Of a DNA stretch of 64,000 nucleotides, positions 1 through 11,522 are shown piece by piece. A model generated the notes under the pieces. It saw nothing but the letters and a program-made list of their open reading frames with translations. It was not told the DNA's origin and did not search any database. This stretch comes from Incurvaria masculella. Taxonomy: Eukaryota; Arthropoda; Insecta; Lepidoptera; Incurvariidae. The stretch lies in NCBI GenBank assembly GCA_946894095.1, contig OX335646.2, forward strand, positions 13,634,077 to 13,698,076. The letters run 5' to 3'. Position 1 is the first letter of the stretch. The number at the start of each line of letters is the position of its first letter. The position numbers and the translations under genes are program-made.

Positions 1-290
1 ATTACTAAGCTCAGTTACTTCACAAACTGATTGATTGCGAGGATTCATTTCATTGCAAAGAATCGTCATCTATATATTGTCGTTTAGAAAGTTATAGCAC
101 TAATGATCGCTATCAAGCAACTGTCCAATGGGACAGTAATATTCTGGTCCCTTTTGGGTGCTTAGAAAAAAACTGTAGCAACAAAAGTTATAGGAAATTT
201 CATTGAGTATTTCTGGTTCCATGAACGCCCTAAGCAACGGACACTATCTCCCAGTGTATAAAGGAGTTTTTGTGTTAATACTCGCAGAGC
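1..290. other. AT-rich spacer, nothing recognised
   Basis: AT-rich sequence with no repeat family, RNA gene or protein-like frame that I can recognise. Confidence 0.5.
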
Positions 291-560
291 GGCGAGGCAA
301 CTAATACCGAGACGAGGGGTGGGGCGCAGGGACAATAAAAGTGCTGTTAAACTCTACAAGAGAGGGGTGGGTCCCTCGGAATATACTCTCGCTGGCAGCA
401 GCTCCTTTTATGACTCGCTTAACTCGCTCGCCGCCGTTTTTAAAATAGTCGCGGGCTTAACTCCGCTAACTTTGGGCGAGATATTGAAACAAAAAGATGC
501 TCCCAGGCGGTGATAAGTTAACTTTGGACGCGACTCTCCCGGGAAGGTGTAGTTCTTTGC
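291..560. promoter_or_regulatory. CpG-rich island, candidate cis-regulatory element
   Basis: A sharply bounded GC-rich block in AT-rich DNA. It holds repeated 'TTAACTCGC/TTAACTCCGC' motifs, a GATA-type site (TGATAAG near 509) and a TTTTATGAC Hox/Caudal-like core near 405. A 64-codon frame crosses it, but it lacks an ATG and its residues look like read-through of CpG-rich DNA. Regulatory function is inferred from composition only. Confidence 0.3.
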
Positions 561-898
561 TCGTGTTCCGGCAGACTTTACGGAGTGTTCAAGATATTCA
601 TCTTATTGTATAACGGAGATTCCATAGAGAATATAAAAATGTATGTTTGAATGTTCAATCTTTGCAGTCAATGTCCGCAACGCAGATGAAGCGTTAAATA
701 AATGTATGTAGGTATCATCTTAAACACTGTGTTAGTAGGAGGTATAGATTACGGGAGGAGGGACTGTAGGAAAATTTTAAATTATGGGTATACAGAAGGT
801 GACAAAATTGGCAGACGCAGTACCCGCGAATGGTATGTTTTGCTGGTCCGGGTCCAGCCTTGCAGTATTTTCGTAAAGTAGTTCTTTTTACTGGGCTC

Positions 899-1024
899 TT
901 TCTTTAATTAATGTGTCCTTGCTTTACGGTGGCTTATACATACATACATATCACATTCCATAAAAACCAGTTTCTTCTTTATACAGCTGTTTTTTCTTTA
1001 ATTAATGTGTCCTTGCTTCACGGT
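899..1024. repeat. Direct duplication, about 94-bp period
   Basis: A 32-bp segment around 'TTTAATTAATGTGTCCTTGC' occurs at 899-930 and again at 993-1024 with one mismatch. The intervening bases are not conserved, so this is either an old tandem duplication or two fragments of one repeat. The flanking stretches 561-898 and 1025-1255 show nothing recognisable. Confidence 0.7.
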
Positions 1025-1255
1025 CGATTCTACATAAATATCTAATTTGGTACAACATAACACTTTCCTACAGCTATTGGCTAAAAATCTAATTTTCAAA
1101 CTTTATTCAAGCTAAGGTCAATTTCTAATTATGTCATTTGGAAATCACGTCTCTGCTTTATTGTGCTATCAAAATAGCATTAAGATAAAATCTGTGCTAT
1201 GCAATATACATCAATGTTACGTTCCGTTTATTTTACGTCATTTTTATGCTATGTG

Positions 1256-1520
1256 GAACTATTAACGGCTTCTTGCTTCAAATCAACGTAGCACAAATGT
1301 CCGTAAGGAGACGACGAGGAACAAAGTTGCAGCCGGTCTCGGCCGGTATCACTTAGACATGTAATAGTCCGGGAGCCGAACAGCCTTGCTTTTACGTCGG
1401 AGTTTGCCCCGTAATTACCTTCAACTTGCGAACGAGACACGGGGAGCAACTTACTCAAACAAGATGCGTACGTGCTCTGTCCGTTTTGTGGCAGCGTTAA
1501 GCAAAGATGGGTCTTTCGGT
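1256..1520. promoter_or_regulatory. CpG-rich island
   Basis: GC-rich block between AT-rich flanks. Opposing 91- and 95-codon frames overlap here and neither looks protein-like. The segment near 1350-1375 resembles 2560-2585 (GTAAT-GTCCG-GAGCCGA), so the two islands may share a motif or a distant origin. Regulatory role is inferred. The following 1521-2350 is AT-rich and unremarkable. Confidence 0.25.
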
Positions 1521-2351
1521 GTTGAACAATGTTCAAAAGCGGAAAATGAGCGCGTTTTCACCTGTCGTAGTGTCAATTGTTTCTTTCATAATGGGTCTAT
1601 AACTAAAAGAACGTTAAACATGAATGGACTAGAGAAACGACTGTCAACCGCGTTTGCCTAGAAGCTAACGCCATACAATGAGCCCATACAAATTTCGCCT
1701 AAGCGCGCGACTCGCTGTGATGTAATGCAAAAACCACTGAGCGTTGAATAATTTTGTTGACTACCAATGTTTCAATAAACATTTTTCGGTATTTCTTTGC
1801 AAGCTATAGAAATTACGCTTTAGTGATAACTAAATTTGAAAAAAAAAATTAACGTATTTTTAACGTGTTTGGCTAAAATAATCAGGCCAACAATTATTAA
1901 TTCAATCATAAATTCAAAATGCTCGTTTTACTTTCCTTTCGTTTTGATAGTAAAAGTAAGGAGTCCTATAATTAAATGTGTTCGGAAAAATCTATAAACT
2001 GGTGAAGATTCTTTGCGGGTTATCATAATTTACGGAGTTTACCCTTTGAAAGTTTTAATAAATATATTTTTTTTTTAAATGAAACTAGTAGTATTTTTTT
2101 ATTAAGTGAGAAGAGATGTATCCTAATGATCTAGAATGCGTAATTTATTTTTGGTTCCGTTTACTTTATCAAAAATAATCAATTACCTTTTGAAACTAAC
2201 CTCATCATTAACCCCTAATGCTTACCCTCTTGTACTTTTACACGACAATAAGTAAATTATAATTTATGGGAAAAATCAAGCTATTTATTTAGTTTTTATT
2301 AGTATTTATAAACTAATTAATATAATAATTATAATAATAAAATATAAGCGG

Positions 2352-2412
2352 CATCAAAATCGGACTATGTAGGGTAGGACTACAAAATCGGACTATGTAT
2401 GTAGGGTAGGGT
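2352..2412. repeat. Short tandem duplication, about 29-bp period
   Basis: 'AAAATCGGACTATGTA' is repeated at 2356 and 2385, each followed by 'GTAGGGTAGG', consistent with replication slippage. Confidence 0.75.
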
Positions 2413-2459
2413 TTTGCGCTTAATATTATTGAATGAATGTTCAATTGAATACTGCACTG

Positions 2460-2640
2460 CAGAGTCCAATATCGAATGCATGGCGAGTCATTGATACAGC
2501 CTGCGCATTTTGATTCGATCTCCATCGAGCGGACTCCCTCCGGAGTTTTCGCTGCTTTTCCGAGGCATGTAATCGTCCGAGCCGAGCGGCGGTGGGCAGC
2601 GAGCAAGGAAGGACGGGAGAGCACGGAGGTAAAGAAATTA
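2460..2640. promoter_or_regulatory. CpG-rich island
   Basis: GC-rich block with a purine-rich right end. It shares the 'GTAAT-GTCCG' motif with the island at 1256. Frames on both strands cross it but do not look like protein. Nothing is recognised in 2641-2988. Confidence 0.22.
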
Positions 2641-2988
2641 CAGGAGAAGGGATGGAACTAAAAAAACCGAAAAATGGATTCGGCTTTAGGTGAATACATC
2701 ATTACGAATGAAGAATGACGTAACGACCATCGGGTTTATTGAAAATAGTTCTTCTTAATAAATTTACCTACCAATTTGATAGACTTAAAATTAGTTTTTT
2801 TTCGTTATTACCACTAGGTTACAAATGTGTAATGCGACATAATGTTCTAAGTCGCGTGGCGTAATTTTTCGCACATTTTCGTCGTGGCGCAACATCGAAT
2901 GTTTGTTGCACTAAATAGCGCCCAGTGAAATTCTTACGTGCTCTGACGAGTCGTTGGAACTCGAGAGCAACAGTAGTCACTTGAGTGC

Positions 2989-3213
2989 TCTAGTGGCGCG
3001 GGGACTTGGCTTGCATCCCAGCGGTCTGAGTTCAAATCCCGGCCCCGTTCATGCACCACTCTCTTTTTCTGAGTTGGATAAGTATATTTTGTCACGAATG
3101 CGAACTGTGCCATGGTTCGAAATCCATGTAAAACTTTAGATCCCTTTCGTCTACTAGGTGGTAGGGAAAGCCCGGGTTGGTATCATGGCACTAAATGAAA
3201 GGAAATGAAAAAT
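2989..3213 (+). repeat. tRNA-headed SINE, 3'-truncated copy
   Basis: The head carries a Pol III B-box-like 'GAGTTCAAATCCCGG' after 'TAGTGGCGCGGGGACTTG'. The body follows with 'CCATGGTTCGAAATCCATG', 'CTACTAGGTGGTAGGG' and 'CCCGGGTTGGTATCATGGCA'. It stops at 'AATGAAAGGAAATGAAA', where a second repeat begins. This is the best head in the window besides the copy at 59135. Pol III origin is inferred from the A/B-box layout. Confidence 0.8.
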
Positions 3214-3214
3214 A

Positions 3215-3343
3215 AAGGCATTTCAGCTGCCTAGCCATTACGGTTTATGAGATACATCCCTGTGACAGACGGACGGACGGACAGACGGACAGCGGAGGCT
3301 TAGTAATAGGGTTCCTTTGACACCCTTTGGGTACGGAAACCTA
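3215..3343 (+). repeat. Lepidopteran 'GGCCAAGTGCGAG' repeat, 3' part
   Basis: Contains the family's 3' signature: 'CATTACGGTTTATGAGATAC', a GACGGACGGAC-type run, 'GGAGGCTTAGTAATAGGGTT' and 'CCCTTTGGGTACGGAAACCTAA'. The 5' part is missing. The copy abuts the SINE at 2989, so one may have inserted beside or into the other. Confidence 0.85.
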
Positions 3344-3419
3344 AAAAACGTTGAAAGTGAATTCGTAAGCTGTCTTGCTGGCGCTAATGTCAATGCATGT
3401 TTTTTCGCTATAAAGTGGC

Positions 3420-3680
3420 TACGGTGCCGCTATACGAAATAGTATCGTTCGCCTCTCCTCTCCTTCCCTGCTCGCTGGCGACGGGCCTCTGAGGCCCCCG
3501 TGCCCCTCCCTCTCCCCGCCGACCCCGCGCCTCCGCCCGCGCCCCTGGGAAGTGAGAGGACGCGCAGCTCTAACAGCCGTAATGAGAAAACTTCCACTAC
3601 TGCCCCGAAAGGAGGTGGCGGCTGCATGCTCACTGGGATTCCCACTATACAATAGACCACTATGGTATAGGGGCATGGTG
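3420..3680. promoter_or_regulatory. GC island with C-run core
   Basis: At 3494-3528 there are five runs of three or more C separated by short loops, so the - strand has a canonical quadruplex-type G pattern. Two overlapping - strand frames (85 and 87 codons) are Arg/Gly/Pro-rich read-through of the same bases and are not accepted as genes. Confidence 0.35.
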
Positions 3681-4436
3681 GGACCATGATCACTTTAGAG
3701 TATTTTTTATCTGGACTGGCAAAACGTTAACATTCAGAAACTATGATTAGGAAAGCAATTCTGAATGTTCACTTGTTTATTCCATCCATTCATTATTTTA
3801 ATTCATTATTTATTTATATCCATAATCATTCATTCATTATATCCATAGGCAACTCTTTACCAGGCCACAACCCTCTATACTACACTGCATGCTGACTCGT
3901 CATATTTTTTCATTTCAATTTCGCTAGATTTTTCTACGTGGACTTACGATCGGTACCTGTTTGTGCAAATAAATTACTTTGATTGGTTGTAACATTAATA
4001 GCATTACTTTTATGATAGGAAAAAATACCAATGGAAAAAAAAGCCCACTATTTACCATATTGCTAATTATAGCAGGCCAGTCCCCACAAACAGCACCCGT
4101 TAAGGAGCATCACGCTGAGTCGACCCATCGCCTCCCTCAACCATATTTTAGGGAAAGAGGTGACCCGAGATAAGGTTATCGCAACCAAGGACCTTGAAGC
4201 GATGCACTGATTCTGTAGCAGGAAGGCAACACTTGACTGAATATTTTTTCATGAATTTCTGAGGAAGTCATATTCTGACACTAGTTCGTAAGGATATTAA
4301 TAGTAATTAAGGCCTTTACACACTTAACAAAAATATTTAGTATTTTTTTATGATACCTTCATTCGTAGAGCCCACGGCATTTATTAATTAACGTGACATG
4401 AATTAAGACCGAACGACTTAGCAGGGGCGGAGGCGA
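3681..4436. other. AT-rich spacer with ATTCATT-rich patch
   Basis: AT-rich. Positions 3780-3845 are enriched in degenerate ATTCATT and ATTTATT words. No gene or known repeat seen. Confidence 0.5.
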
Positions 4437-4441
4437 AGGAG

Positions 4442-4514
4442 GAGGGTAGAAGCGGGGGCGAGGGGTATCGGGAAGTAGTGGGAAGCGGGGAATGGGGGAG
4501 GGGAGCGGGTCGGG
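4442..4514 (+). other. Strong G-quadruplex-type G-run array
   Basis: On + there are about ten runs of three to five G separated by one to seven bases, fitting the G3+N1-7 rule several times over. It sits in a small GC island immediately followed by AT-rich DNA. Folding and function are inferred from pattern only. The 74-codon - strand frame over it is read-through. Confidence 0.6.
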
Positions 4515-5009
4515 CGCTAGTTCCCGAGCTAACAAATTTTAATATCACCGCGCGCACACCTGTCGAACCGGGCAAACCCGGGCTCGTAAATCTGTATTGA
4601 TTTTGCAATAAAAGACAGATTAGTGTTTGTAGAGCTGCGCAACTGTATAATCAGGTTAACTGTGACTGCAAGGATATTATATTTCGGGGTGATAAATTAT
4701 ATCACGGGGGAGTTATAACTTATTCAATAGAGCTTAGAAATGTATGTTCGTGTCGTTGGAATTATAATATCTACACACGGAGTATGAGGAAATATTAAAT
4801 GATCAAGTTACATTTTATTATTTCTGTCACTTACGAGGTTAATACAAAACCATGGAATTACATAATGCCAAAGACACGGCTTAGTATCAATTAGTAAACT
4901 GCGAAACGTTATTCCTCCGTACCCATTCCACAATCGCTCAATGTTGAACAGGCAGGGAATACACCTATTCACGGTTGAAATTCTGATCTTTTCGATGTTT
5001 TATTTAACA

Positions 5010-5090
5010 GGGTAGTGCTATGAAAACACGGATAAATTTTGTTGCCTCTTCGATCTTCCATCGTTCGCGGTCAGGATTAACCCTGCCTTA
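5010..5090 (-). repeat. Diverged SINE fragment, reverse orientation
   Basis: Read on -, it shows 'CAGGGTTAATCC', then 'GAAGATCGAAGAGGCAA', then 'TCCGTGTTTTC'. These match in order the SINE body words 'TAGGGTTAAGCC', 'GGTCGAAGCGGCAA' and 'TCCGTGTTTTCC'. It is short, gapped and the only reverse copy found. Confidence 0.5.
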
Positions 5091-5744
5091 AAGTAAGTAA
5101 GTAAAAAGTTTTAAGTGAAATTAGAACCACGGATAGTCTCAAAAGTCAAACGTCCACACATTCATAGTCTGACTGCGTCCAGTTTTGCCAAAAATAACCT
5201 ACGCTGTATTGCACTATAGTGTCGCTTATAAGGAACAAATTCAGTGACATAATGTCATAGGGCAAACTAAAGGAAATGTATTATTTTTAATAAACTGATC
5301 CACATTTTCAAGCATTCATGCATTACCCGCATCAAGCTCAACACACCTGGATTCGGCATCACAACATCGTGTTCTAATTTCAAAATAGTATTAACTTTTC
5401 GCGGTTAGAGGCCATAATAAAGGAAAGATTTTTTTTAATAATTCCTTTAATTTGCCTAAAACATTCCTTCACAGTGTCTGTTCGTTATATATAAGCGAAA
5501 CTAGTAGCAGGTGTAATAAAACAGGTTGAGTTATTTTTGGTTTTCGTCTGCATGGATGGTATTTTTTCTTGTTGGATACCCTACACGTACTGCCGCTTTG
5601 TCATGATACTCCGAATAGTCTTTCAGAATTTTGAAATTGTTTTAAACAACCAAGCTTCGCACGAGAAATGTATGAGTAAACCTTAAATAAGACCAAAATG
5701 TTACACAGGTCTGCCACTGGTGCACACAGTTTACGGACTACGAT
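5091..5744. other. AT-rich spacer
   Basis: AT-rich, with a short GTAAGTAAGTAA run at its left edge. Nothing else recognised; 4515-5009 is likewise plain. Confidence 0.5.
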
Positions 5745-6080
5745 GCCATTGAAAGCTTCACTGTTTCCGGGCCGGCCCAAAAGTTTGCCGCCGCGGTGTG
5801 TCCGTGCGCGTGTGGGTCCCGGCGGGGGTGGCGCGGGGAAGGAGCGGGGCGGCGCGGGGACGGAGCGGGGGGGCGCGGGGTGCAGGCGAGACGCCCCGCC
5901 TCTCCGCCGCCGCTATTACCGCGCGGAAGTGGCGAGTTTTGTGCGCGATTCATAGCGCGCTCTCGTTAGAAGCCGAGGCGGCAGCCTCAATGGGCGCCTT
6001 AGCACTTCTCATTATTGCGTTGATAAAAGCACAAGGCGAGCGGGAACTTCACTACGGCGCGGAAAATGGAATTGTGTACC
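5745..6080. promoter_or_regulatory. CpG-rich island with G-quadruplex-type core
   Basis: Strongly GC-rich. The core 5824-5880 has four or more G4 runs with loops of six or seven bases on + (GGGG-TGGCGC-GGGG-AAGGAGC-GGGG). It ends in sequence with the look of conserved non-coding DNA near 6010-6075. Three overlapping frames of 71-105 codons are Gly/Arg/Ala read-through. Confidence 0.4.
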
Positions 6081-6590
6081 CGCTTTGTCTACGAACTTCC
6101 TTTATGGACGGCTGAAAAGAACCGCCACTTTGCATGAATACTCCTTTCATGGGTTTTATTGTATCAATGCGGCCCGGGAAATAACTTTTTCAATATTTCA
6201 GCGTCCTGCTCCGCAACTTGTTACTCAAACTGTTACGTTTTCCTTAACGGCACCAAAACTATGCAGTTGGTAATGTTGGTATGCTATCTCATCTCACTTC
6301 ACAGACAATTTTAATTAACTTGGCACTGCATCTGTACTCAAAGAATATGCTGTGCCAAATAACCGGACATCTGCGTAAAATCAACGTTAGCGTATCATTA
6401 AACAGGTCAGATTTTATGGACACACTGTCCATAAGAAGGGAGAAGTCAACATTTGCGTAAGCCAGGATATCGTAATGGCCACCCCCTAGGAGGCAGCAGT
6501 CGGTTTTTTTTAATTTATTTTTTACCGTGGGTACATCTTATTATTGGGGGGAAGCGCATTCACCCCAGCGACTCACATTGACGTACCCAG

Positions 6591-6793
6591 GGGGGGTTAC
6601 CATTTTAAGTAAACTCGCTGGGTGAATAGCAGGAGAGGTAAGAGAGTGATTAAATCTGACGTTTAGTTGCATTTTTTACCATGCTAACTGTCAAACGAGG
6701 TGTTATTCGGCCAACTGAACTGCAATTTACCAGTTAGAATGTTACGAAATACGCCCTGTTCACCTGCTATTCACATGGCGTGTTATTTACCAT
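6591..6793. mobile_element. MITE family A, copy 1
   Basis: Terminal inverted sequences are 'GGGGGGTTACCAT' on the left and 'ATGGTTACCCCCC' on the right. Subterminal parts are also inverted: 'GGGTGAATAGCAGG' against 'CCTGCTATTCACATGG'. The interior 'AAATCTGACGTTTAGTTGCA' and 'TACCATGCTAACTG' recur at 19609 and 25303. No coding capacity, so presumably a non-autonomous DNA transposon. Confidence 0.75.
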
Positions 6794-6949
6794 GGTTACC
6801 CCCCAGTACGCCAATGTGAGACAACTCTATGGGGTTCTCTAAAACAAATAAACATCGCTTAAAAGAGACGTCTCACTGCAATCGGGTCTAAGTGCGTTTA
6901 GTTATTCCAACATAGTTCCGCACCAAGCCTAGTTCAGATTACGAAGTGT

Positions 6950-7215
6950 TCGCGGTGGATTCCTCTTGCAACTAAGAAATTAGTTCGCGCCGGTCGCCGC
7001 CGCGGCCGGGGCGCCACGGGGCTGCGATAGTTGCGCTGCGTCTCCGGAACAGCCCCCACTACCGCCGCCGCCCCGCTCCCGCGTCGCCGCCGCCCTCGCC
7101 GCGGTAGACGCCGCCTTTGCCTCCGCCGACGCCGCGCGAGGACTCTGAATAATGAAATAGCTGGTGCTGCGGATAGGCCGAGAGACGGAGGCATGCGACA
7201 CTCTGGTCCGGATCG
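6950..7215. promoter_or_regulatory. CpG-rich island
   Basis: Dominated by GCC/CGCCG-type triplets on +. Three overlapping 66-86-codon frames (Arg/Ala-rich) are composition artefacts. No splice-type sequence supports an exon. Candidate regulatory or CpG island only. Confidence 0.3.
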
Positions 7216-7769
7216 ATTGATTCTACCGTAGCGCTGAAAAGTTCAACTAAGACGTATAGAATATACGTATATAACGTTTTTAAGGAGGGTAACTAACATA
7301 GTTTGGAATTTCAAACAAAAATGTTTACCTAATATTATTTGCTTATGGCCACCACGATTATATTTTACATTTGAGTTCACAAAGTATGTTTTCCATTTGA
7401 GTTCAATGTTTTTTTATGGAACTGGATAGCTAACATCACATCCTGACTCATTGCACTTCCAACACATTGCACTTCCAACACAATCATCTTGCGTACTATT
7501 AAACACTAAAAGCATAAGTTTAAATAATATTTTAACTAATCTCGGTACAAGGTAATCTTTTCTTTTTTTAATGGCTATGCATCACGTTGACCGCTCATTA
7601 TTTTCATTAAATCAGGTTCAATCAGAATTTACCCTCATTAATTTCTCATCGTGGAAAAGCTTATTACTTTTAAATCCATCCAATTAGCTTTTTTACTAGC
7701 ACAATTTTTTAGTTCGTGTAATTAAAGAAGTCGATGCACGAATGTGTACGAAATGATTTAAGTCACCGT
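7216..7769. other. AT-rich spacer with 17-bp tandem pair
   Basis: AT-rich. At 7446-7480 'CATTGCACTTCCAACA' occurs twice in tandem (17-bp period). Nothing else recognised. Confidence 0.55.
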
Positions 7770-7784
7770 TGGTCCTCTATCACA

Positions 7785-7866
7785 AGCCTTGTTAAGTTGA
7801 GGAACACCTGCATATCTGTACTACTTGTGACTTTCTTTCTGCAATTCATATATTTGAATTCGAATG
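7785..7866 (+). repeat. Dispersed repeat, pair with 24285-24362
   Basis: 'ACAAGCCT-GTT', 'TCTGTA-TACTTGT-ACTTTC' and 'TTCTG-A--TCATATAT' occur in the same order and spacing here and at 24285. The two copies are diverged and lie 16.5 kb apart, so this is an unclassified low-copy repeat. Confidence 0.6.
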
Positions 7867-8180
7867 TACTGCATTGTCAAAACTTCAGCCAATCGGGCCC
7901 TAGATAAGTCTCAATGCAATACGAGAGCGGCTTGCGAGACTTATACGGGCTCACGTCGAACGGTCGGCGACCGCATTCGCGACGCTTTCCACGGCCGACT
8001 TATTGAGACGCAAATCTTGCGGATTGCCCCGAGAGATTTACTATCGGCCGGATCTTTTAGGGCTATCAAATGGAGTGCGAATAGGACCGGCTCGGCGAAT
8101 GTGGACGGAGGCGTCGGAGCGCCTCCTCCTTCTGTGGATTACAAAGAAAATGTATGGTTGCATTTCGCGTCGCACAGGGT
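7867..8180. promoter_or_regulatory. CpG-rich island
   Basis: GC-rich block rich in TCGG/CGGC words. A 122-codon + frame covers it, but Arg, Cys and Trp are scattered as in read-through and there is no splice context. I favour a regulatory island. 8240-8880 to its right is AT-rich and unremarkable. Confidence 0.28.
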
Positions 8181-8884
8181 GTTAACGACCGCCAGTCCTT
8201 TTTTTTTACCGCGTTGTCTATATGCGATGTAGAAGTCAATTGAAGAATAAAAATCAATTCGGTGACATTGGGTAAATTAATTAGTTAAACTAAAAACTGT
8301 TCACAAACGTCGCTAGATAAAGTCCGTATCACTTATTTGGAACAGAGCGGATGTGCGAGATGAGTGAGCGTGGTTTGTCAATTATTAGGAACAGACGCGC
8401 TCTATAAGTAGGTAGAGGTTTTTTTAACTATTTGTTTGGTAAGGACTTGAACCGTTATGTAGTTATGTCAGCCCCATAGTGACTTTTACCGTTAATAATA
8501 CCGTTTAATTAGAGTTTCTCGGGGCCAGTGAATGCTCAGAGAAATCCTCTCGGGGATCTCCAGAGGCGGTTTGGCCAAACGGGTTCGTGCAACCTAAAAA
8601 ACAAGTTAATTCGGTGCATACAATTTTCATAAGATTCGCTTTCATTGTTTCATTTCTCGCAGAAATTATCCTCCGGTCTGTCAGATGAAACACAGTTTGG
8701 CAAATCTTTTTTTTTTGTGTCTAAGACAATTTAATGGGAAAATTAGAGGTTTATGTTAACGATTTTCGAAGTAACTATTCGTGATATCTCGGAATATACT
8801 GAGAATTTTACTTTTATGGAATTTTGTGTAAACCATCAGGATTAACACCCACTCTGGTCATGACGTTTACACCCTGTATGTTCG

Positions 8885-9260
8885 GCGGTAGGTGAGGATA
8901 AACTCCGCGGATCCAATCCGGAGCGTTAGTGCATTCGAGTCGCCAAAGTGGCCACATTGTGCACCCGTTTCGTTCGCCGGCGGGGCCTCACCCTATTCGG
9001 TGAAGCTATCTCATCTCGCTCGATTGGATCTCGCGATACGCAACGTATTATCAGGCTGCGCATTGTGAAATCCAATTACCAATTTTTCCAGCTCGGAGCG
9101 TCGTTTCGCTTCTCTCTACGCTCACTAACATTTGCTTCTTTCGCCTATGCGCGAATGTTTGATTATCTGGATGCAGTGAGGAGCGGACCTCGGCGTTGGT
9201 GCGGAGTCACCCGATATCCGACACAAAGCTCGGGCTGCACCGCGCTTTTCCTTTCTATTT
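8885..9260. promoter_or_regulatory. CpG-rich island with the longest open frame in the window
   Basis: GC-rich, with pyrimidine-rich 9095-9140. A 169-codon + frame (8948-9457) starts here and runs into AT-rich sequence. Its residue order changes character along its length and shows no domain, signal peptide or repeat. I treat it as chance, not a gene, but it is the longest frame present. Confidence 0.25.
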
Positions 9261-10139
9261 ACTCGACTTTATTCTTTATTTATCATCCATTCGTAAACTG
9301 CACTCCGAATTGTAAATATTTTACCATTTATCCAGTTCAACAATCACAGCAAAGAACAGCAACAATATGTATTAACACATCATCATTCACTGCTTACTTT
9401 TGCACTTATCAAACTTATCATCACACTGGGTCTACCAATCGTCCCTTTCAATCTTGAAGGAGATACCTACCATGAAACTTACATATCTTACAACGATTCA
9501 CAACCCCAAAAGCAATGACTTTTTTTAACATTATATATTCAAAGGTTAAGTTTAAATCCTACAGCCTCTGTCAAAAGTAATGACAGGGTCCTGGTCACAC
9601 CGGCCCTCAGGTATGCACAACTTTTGAGTGATTCGGTTTTATACGATTGTGTAACTTAGTTCTGTCCTGAGGTCAAAGGTATTTCGTTTAAAGAGTTTGC
9701 ACAAACCTCACTATTCACAAGAACAACTCAGCCGATTATTCTTGCATTATATATTGCGATCTCTTGGCTAGAGTTTTGGAAGAGGTATAACCAATTTAGA
9801 TAAAAGGAGCTTTTTCTCTTTTAACTATAATATTAGTCAAGAACGTTAAATATGATTGGATCAGAGAGACCCTCGGCTATGGCCCGTAGATATGTCGACT
9901 GCGCGACTGATGTCATATTTTTTTTAAATAAATAAAGTTGTGGTATAAATTTTACAAGTTTCAAAAAATTACAAAACAATATCACATATTACATACATTA
10001 TGTAATGTATGTATACTGTGACAATATAAGTTAATTATGTACGCACGTAATAAGTTATACTTCTTCGACGTGAATAAAAACAGATATTTTTCATGTATTT
10101 ATATTTTTATGATTTAAACTAATTTCAACGGAGTCAAAC
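9261..10139. other. AT-rich spacer
   Basis: AT-rich. Includes a small palindromic TACATTA-TGTAATGTATGTA stretch near 9995-10010. No gene or known repeat recognised. Confidence 0.5.
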
Positions 10140-10640
10140 GACTGATAAATGGCGGGGCGCCGTCGAGGGAGAGGTATTCTATATTCAAATAAATATGTTT
10201 TACATCGGCGCGCGCAATTTCGCAACATGCGAAAAAATACACTCTGATGTGTTTTCCCAGACGCGCCTAGAAGTATGACGTCAAAAAGTTAGTTGCCATA
10301 ATACGAGTTGGCTGACGTGGCGAGTATCTTTTTCCACCCTCAATATTCCATGGATATCCACGGACAGGTAAGCCAAGCCACACATAGGCTCGGGGAGCGA
10401 GGGAGCGCTGCGGGCGGGAAGCTCGCTAGCGTCCGGGCAACGGTAATGCGTTATGAATGAACGTACGAATGAATGGGAGGATTTTGCTTCCAACAAACCA
10501 ACGGTTTGAATAAAAGCGCAACGCTCGCCTCGGTGAAGTGCACACGACGTGACGTGCGGGAAAATTGTTTTCCGCTCGCGATGCAGCCACTCATACTCGC
10601 TGCGAGAGCGCTTAAGGGAAGGGCTTACACTATTTAGGGC
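10140..10640. promoter_or_regulatory. CpG-rich island
   Basis: Mixed GC-rich block with several GCGCGC and GACGTG-type words. The 128-codon - strand frame crossing it has no recognisable feature. Candidate regulatory sequence by composition only. Confidence 0.25.
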
Positions 10641-10699
10641 ACTCAAGCAGTAAGCATATTCTGACACGGCAATGATTTACAACTACGTAAACGTAGAGT

Positions 10700-10795
10700 A
10701 AACCTGCTGCTAATAGATTTTCGAATTAGATTTGAAATAGAATATAACCTGCTGTAAACACATTTTCGGAATACATTTGAAAATGGCTTCATTTG
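10700..10795. repeat. Diverged tandem duplication, about 45-bp period
   Basis: 'AACCTGCTG' followed by 'ATTTTCG-AAT--ATTTGAAA' occurs at 10702 and again at 10747. The two copies are imperfect. 10796-11485 is AT-rich with nothing else seen. Confidence 0.6.
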
Positions 10796-11485
10796 TAGAA
10801 TACCGTAATGGAAAACTTTACGCCGGTATGCTTCCAGACGGGAGCAGCTTTGCCTGACGTGCGAACACATAGTTTACGTAACTTTACGTCCATGGAGCAA
10901 GTCGATTAATTTAGCAAATTAAAGGCCAAAACTACGCAATGGAGTCCAAGGAGCGGATGCAAAATTTAGAAGACGCGAATTACGTACAGGCACTCGGAAG
11001 ATGGACGTAAATAAAAAAGTTTCATTTATAATTTTATCATAACTTGGAAACCAAAGAAACAAACATAACTATTATATTTGGAATGAATTATTTGCATAAA
11101 TAACTACACAACACATTTAAAAACATCAATAATAGTAGGCCACATTAAAGTTATTGCTGACATGCCTAATTATTAGCGAACACAACAATTGGAATCATAA
11201 ATTTTAAATAAGATTAAATAAGTCCATCTAATATCATAACTTATTTATCAAAATCACACATACAAATAAACTATAACACTAAAAAATAGCGAGCTCTTGC
11301 TGTCCAAAAAAATACTTCATTGCTTTTCATTTATGTTAAAATTGCCTTACCACCAAACTTTACTTTTGTGACAAAAACCTAAAATGATAGGAGAAACGTG
11401 AACGAGTAAGAAAATTTCATGAAAAATAATAGGATTTTGTTTTAAGGAGCGCGGTGAATATTTTATTCAGTTTAAAGCTATCCAA

Positions 11486-11522
11486 AGGCAGACTCGCGAG
11501 TTCTACAGCTCAGAGAGGCACT
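11486..11522 (+). repeat. Short dispersed GC-rich motif, copy 1
   Basis: 'CAGACTCGCGAG--CTACAGCTCAGAGAG-CAC' is shared with 40989-41020 in the same orientation, embedded in otherwise dissimilar AT-rich DNA. It could be the remnant of one repeat or a conserved element. Confidence 0.6.

Noticed and set aside
5745..6115. Overlapping Gly/Arg-rich frames in the GC island
   Set aside because: Three frames are open simultaneously because the DNA is almost stop-free G/C. No frame is favoured.
8948..9457. 169-codon + strand open frame, the longest in the window
   Set aside because: It starts in a CpG island and runs into AT-rich DNA with a change in residue character, no domain, no splice context and no codon-position pattern that I could see. 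A frame of this length is plausible by chance in GC-rich sequence.
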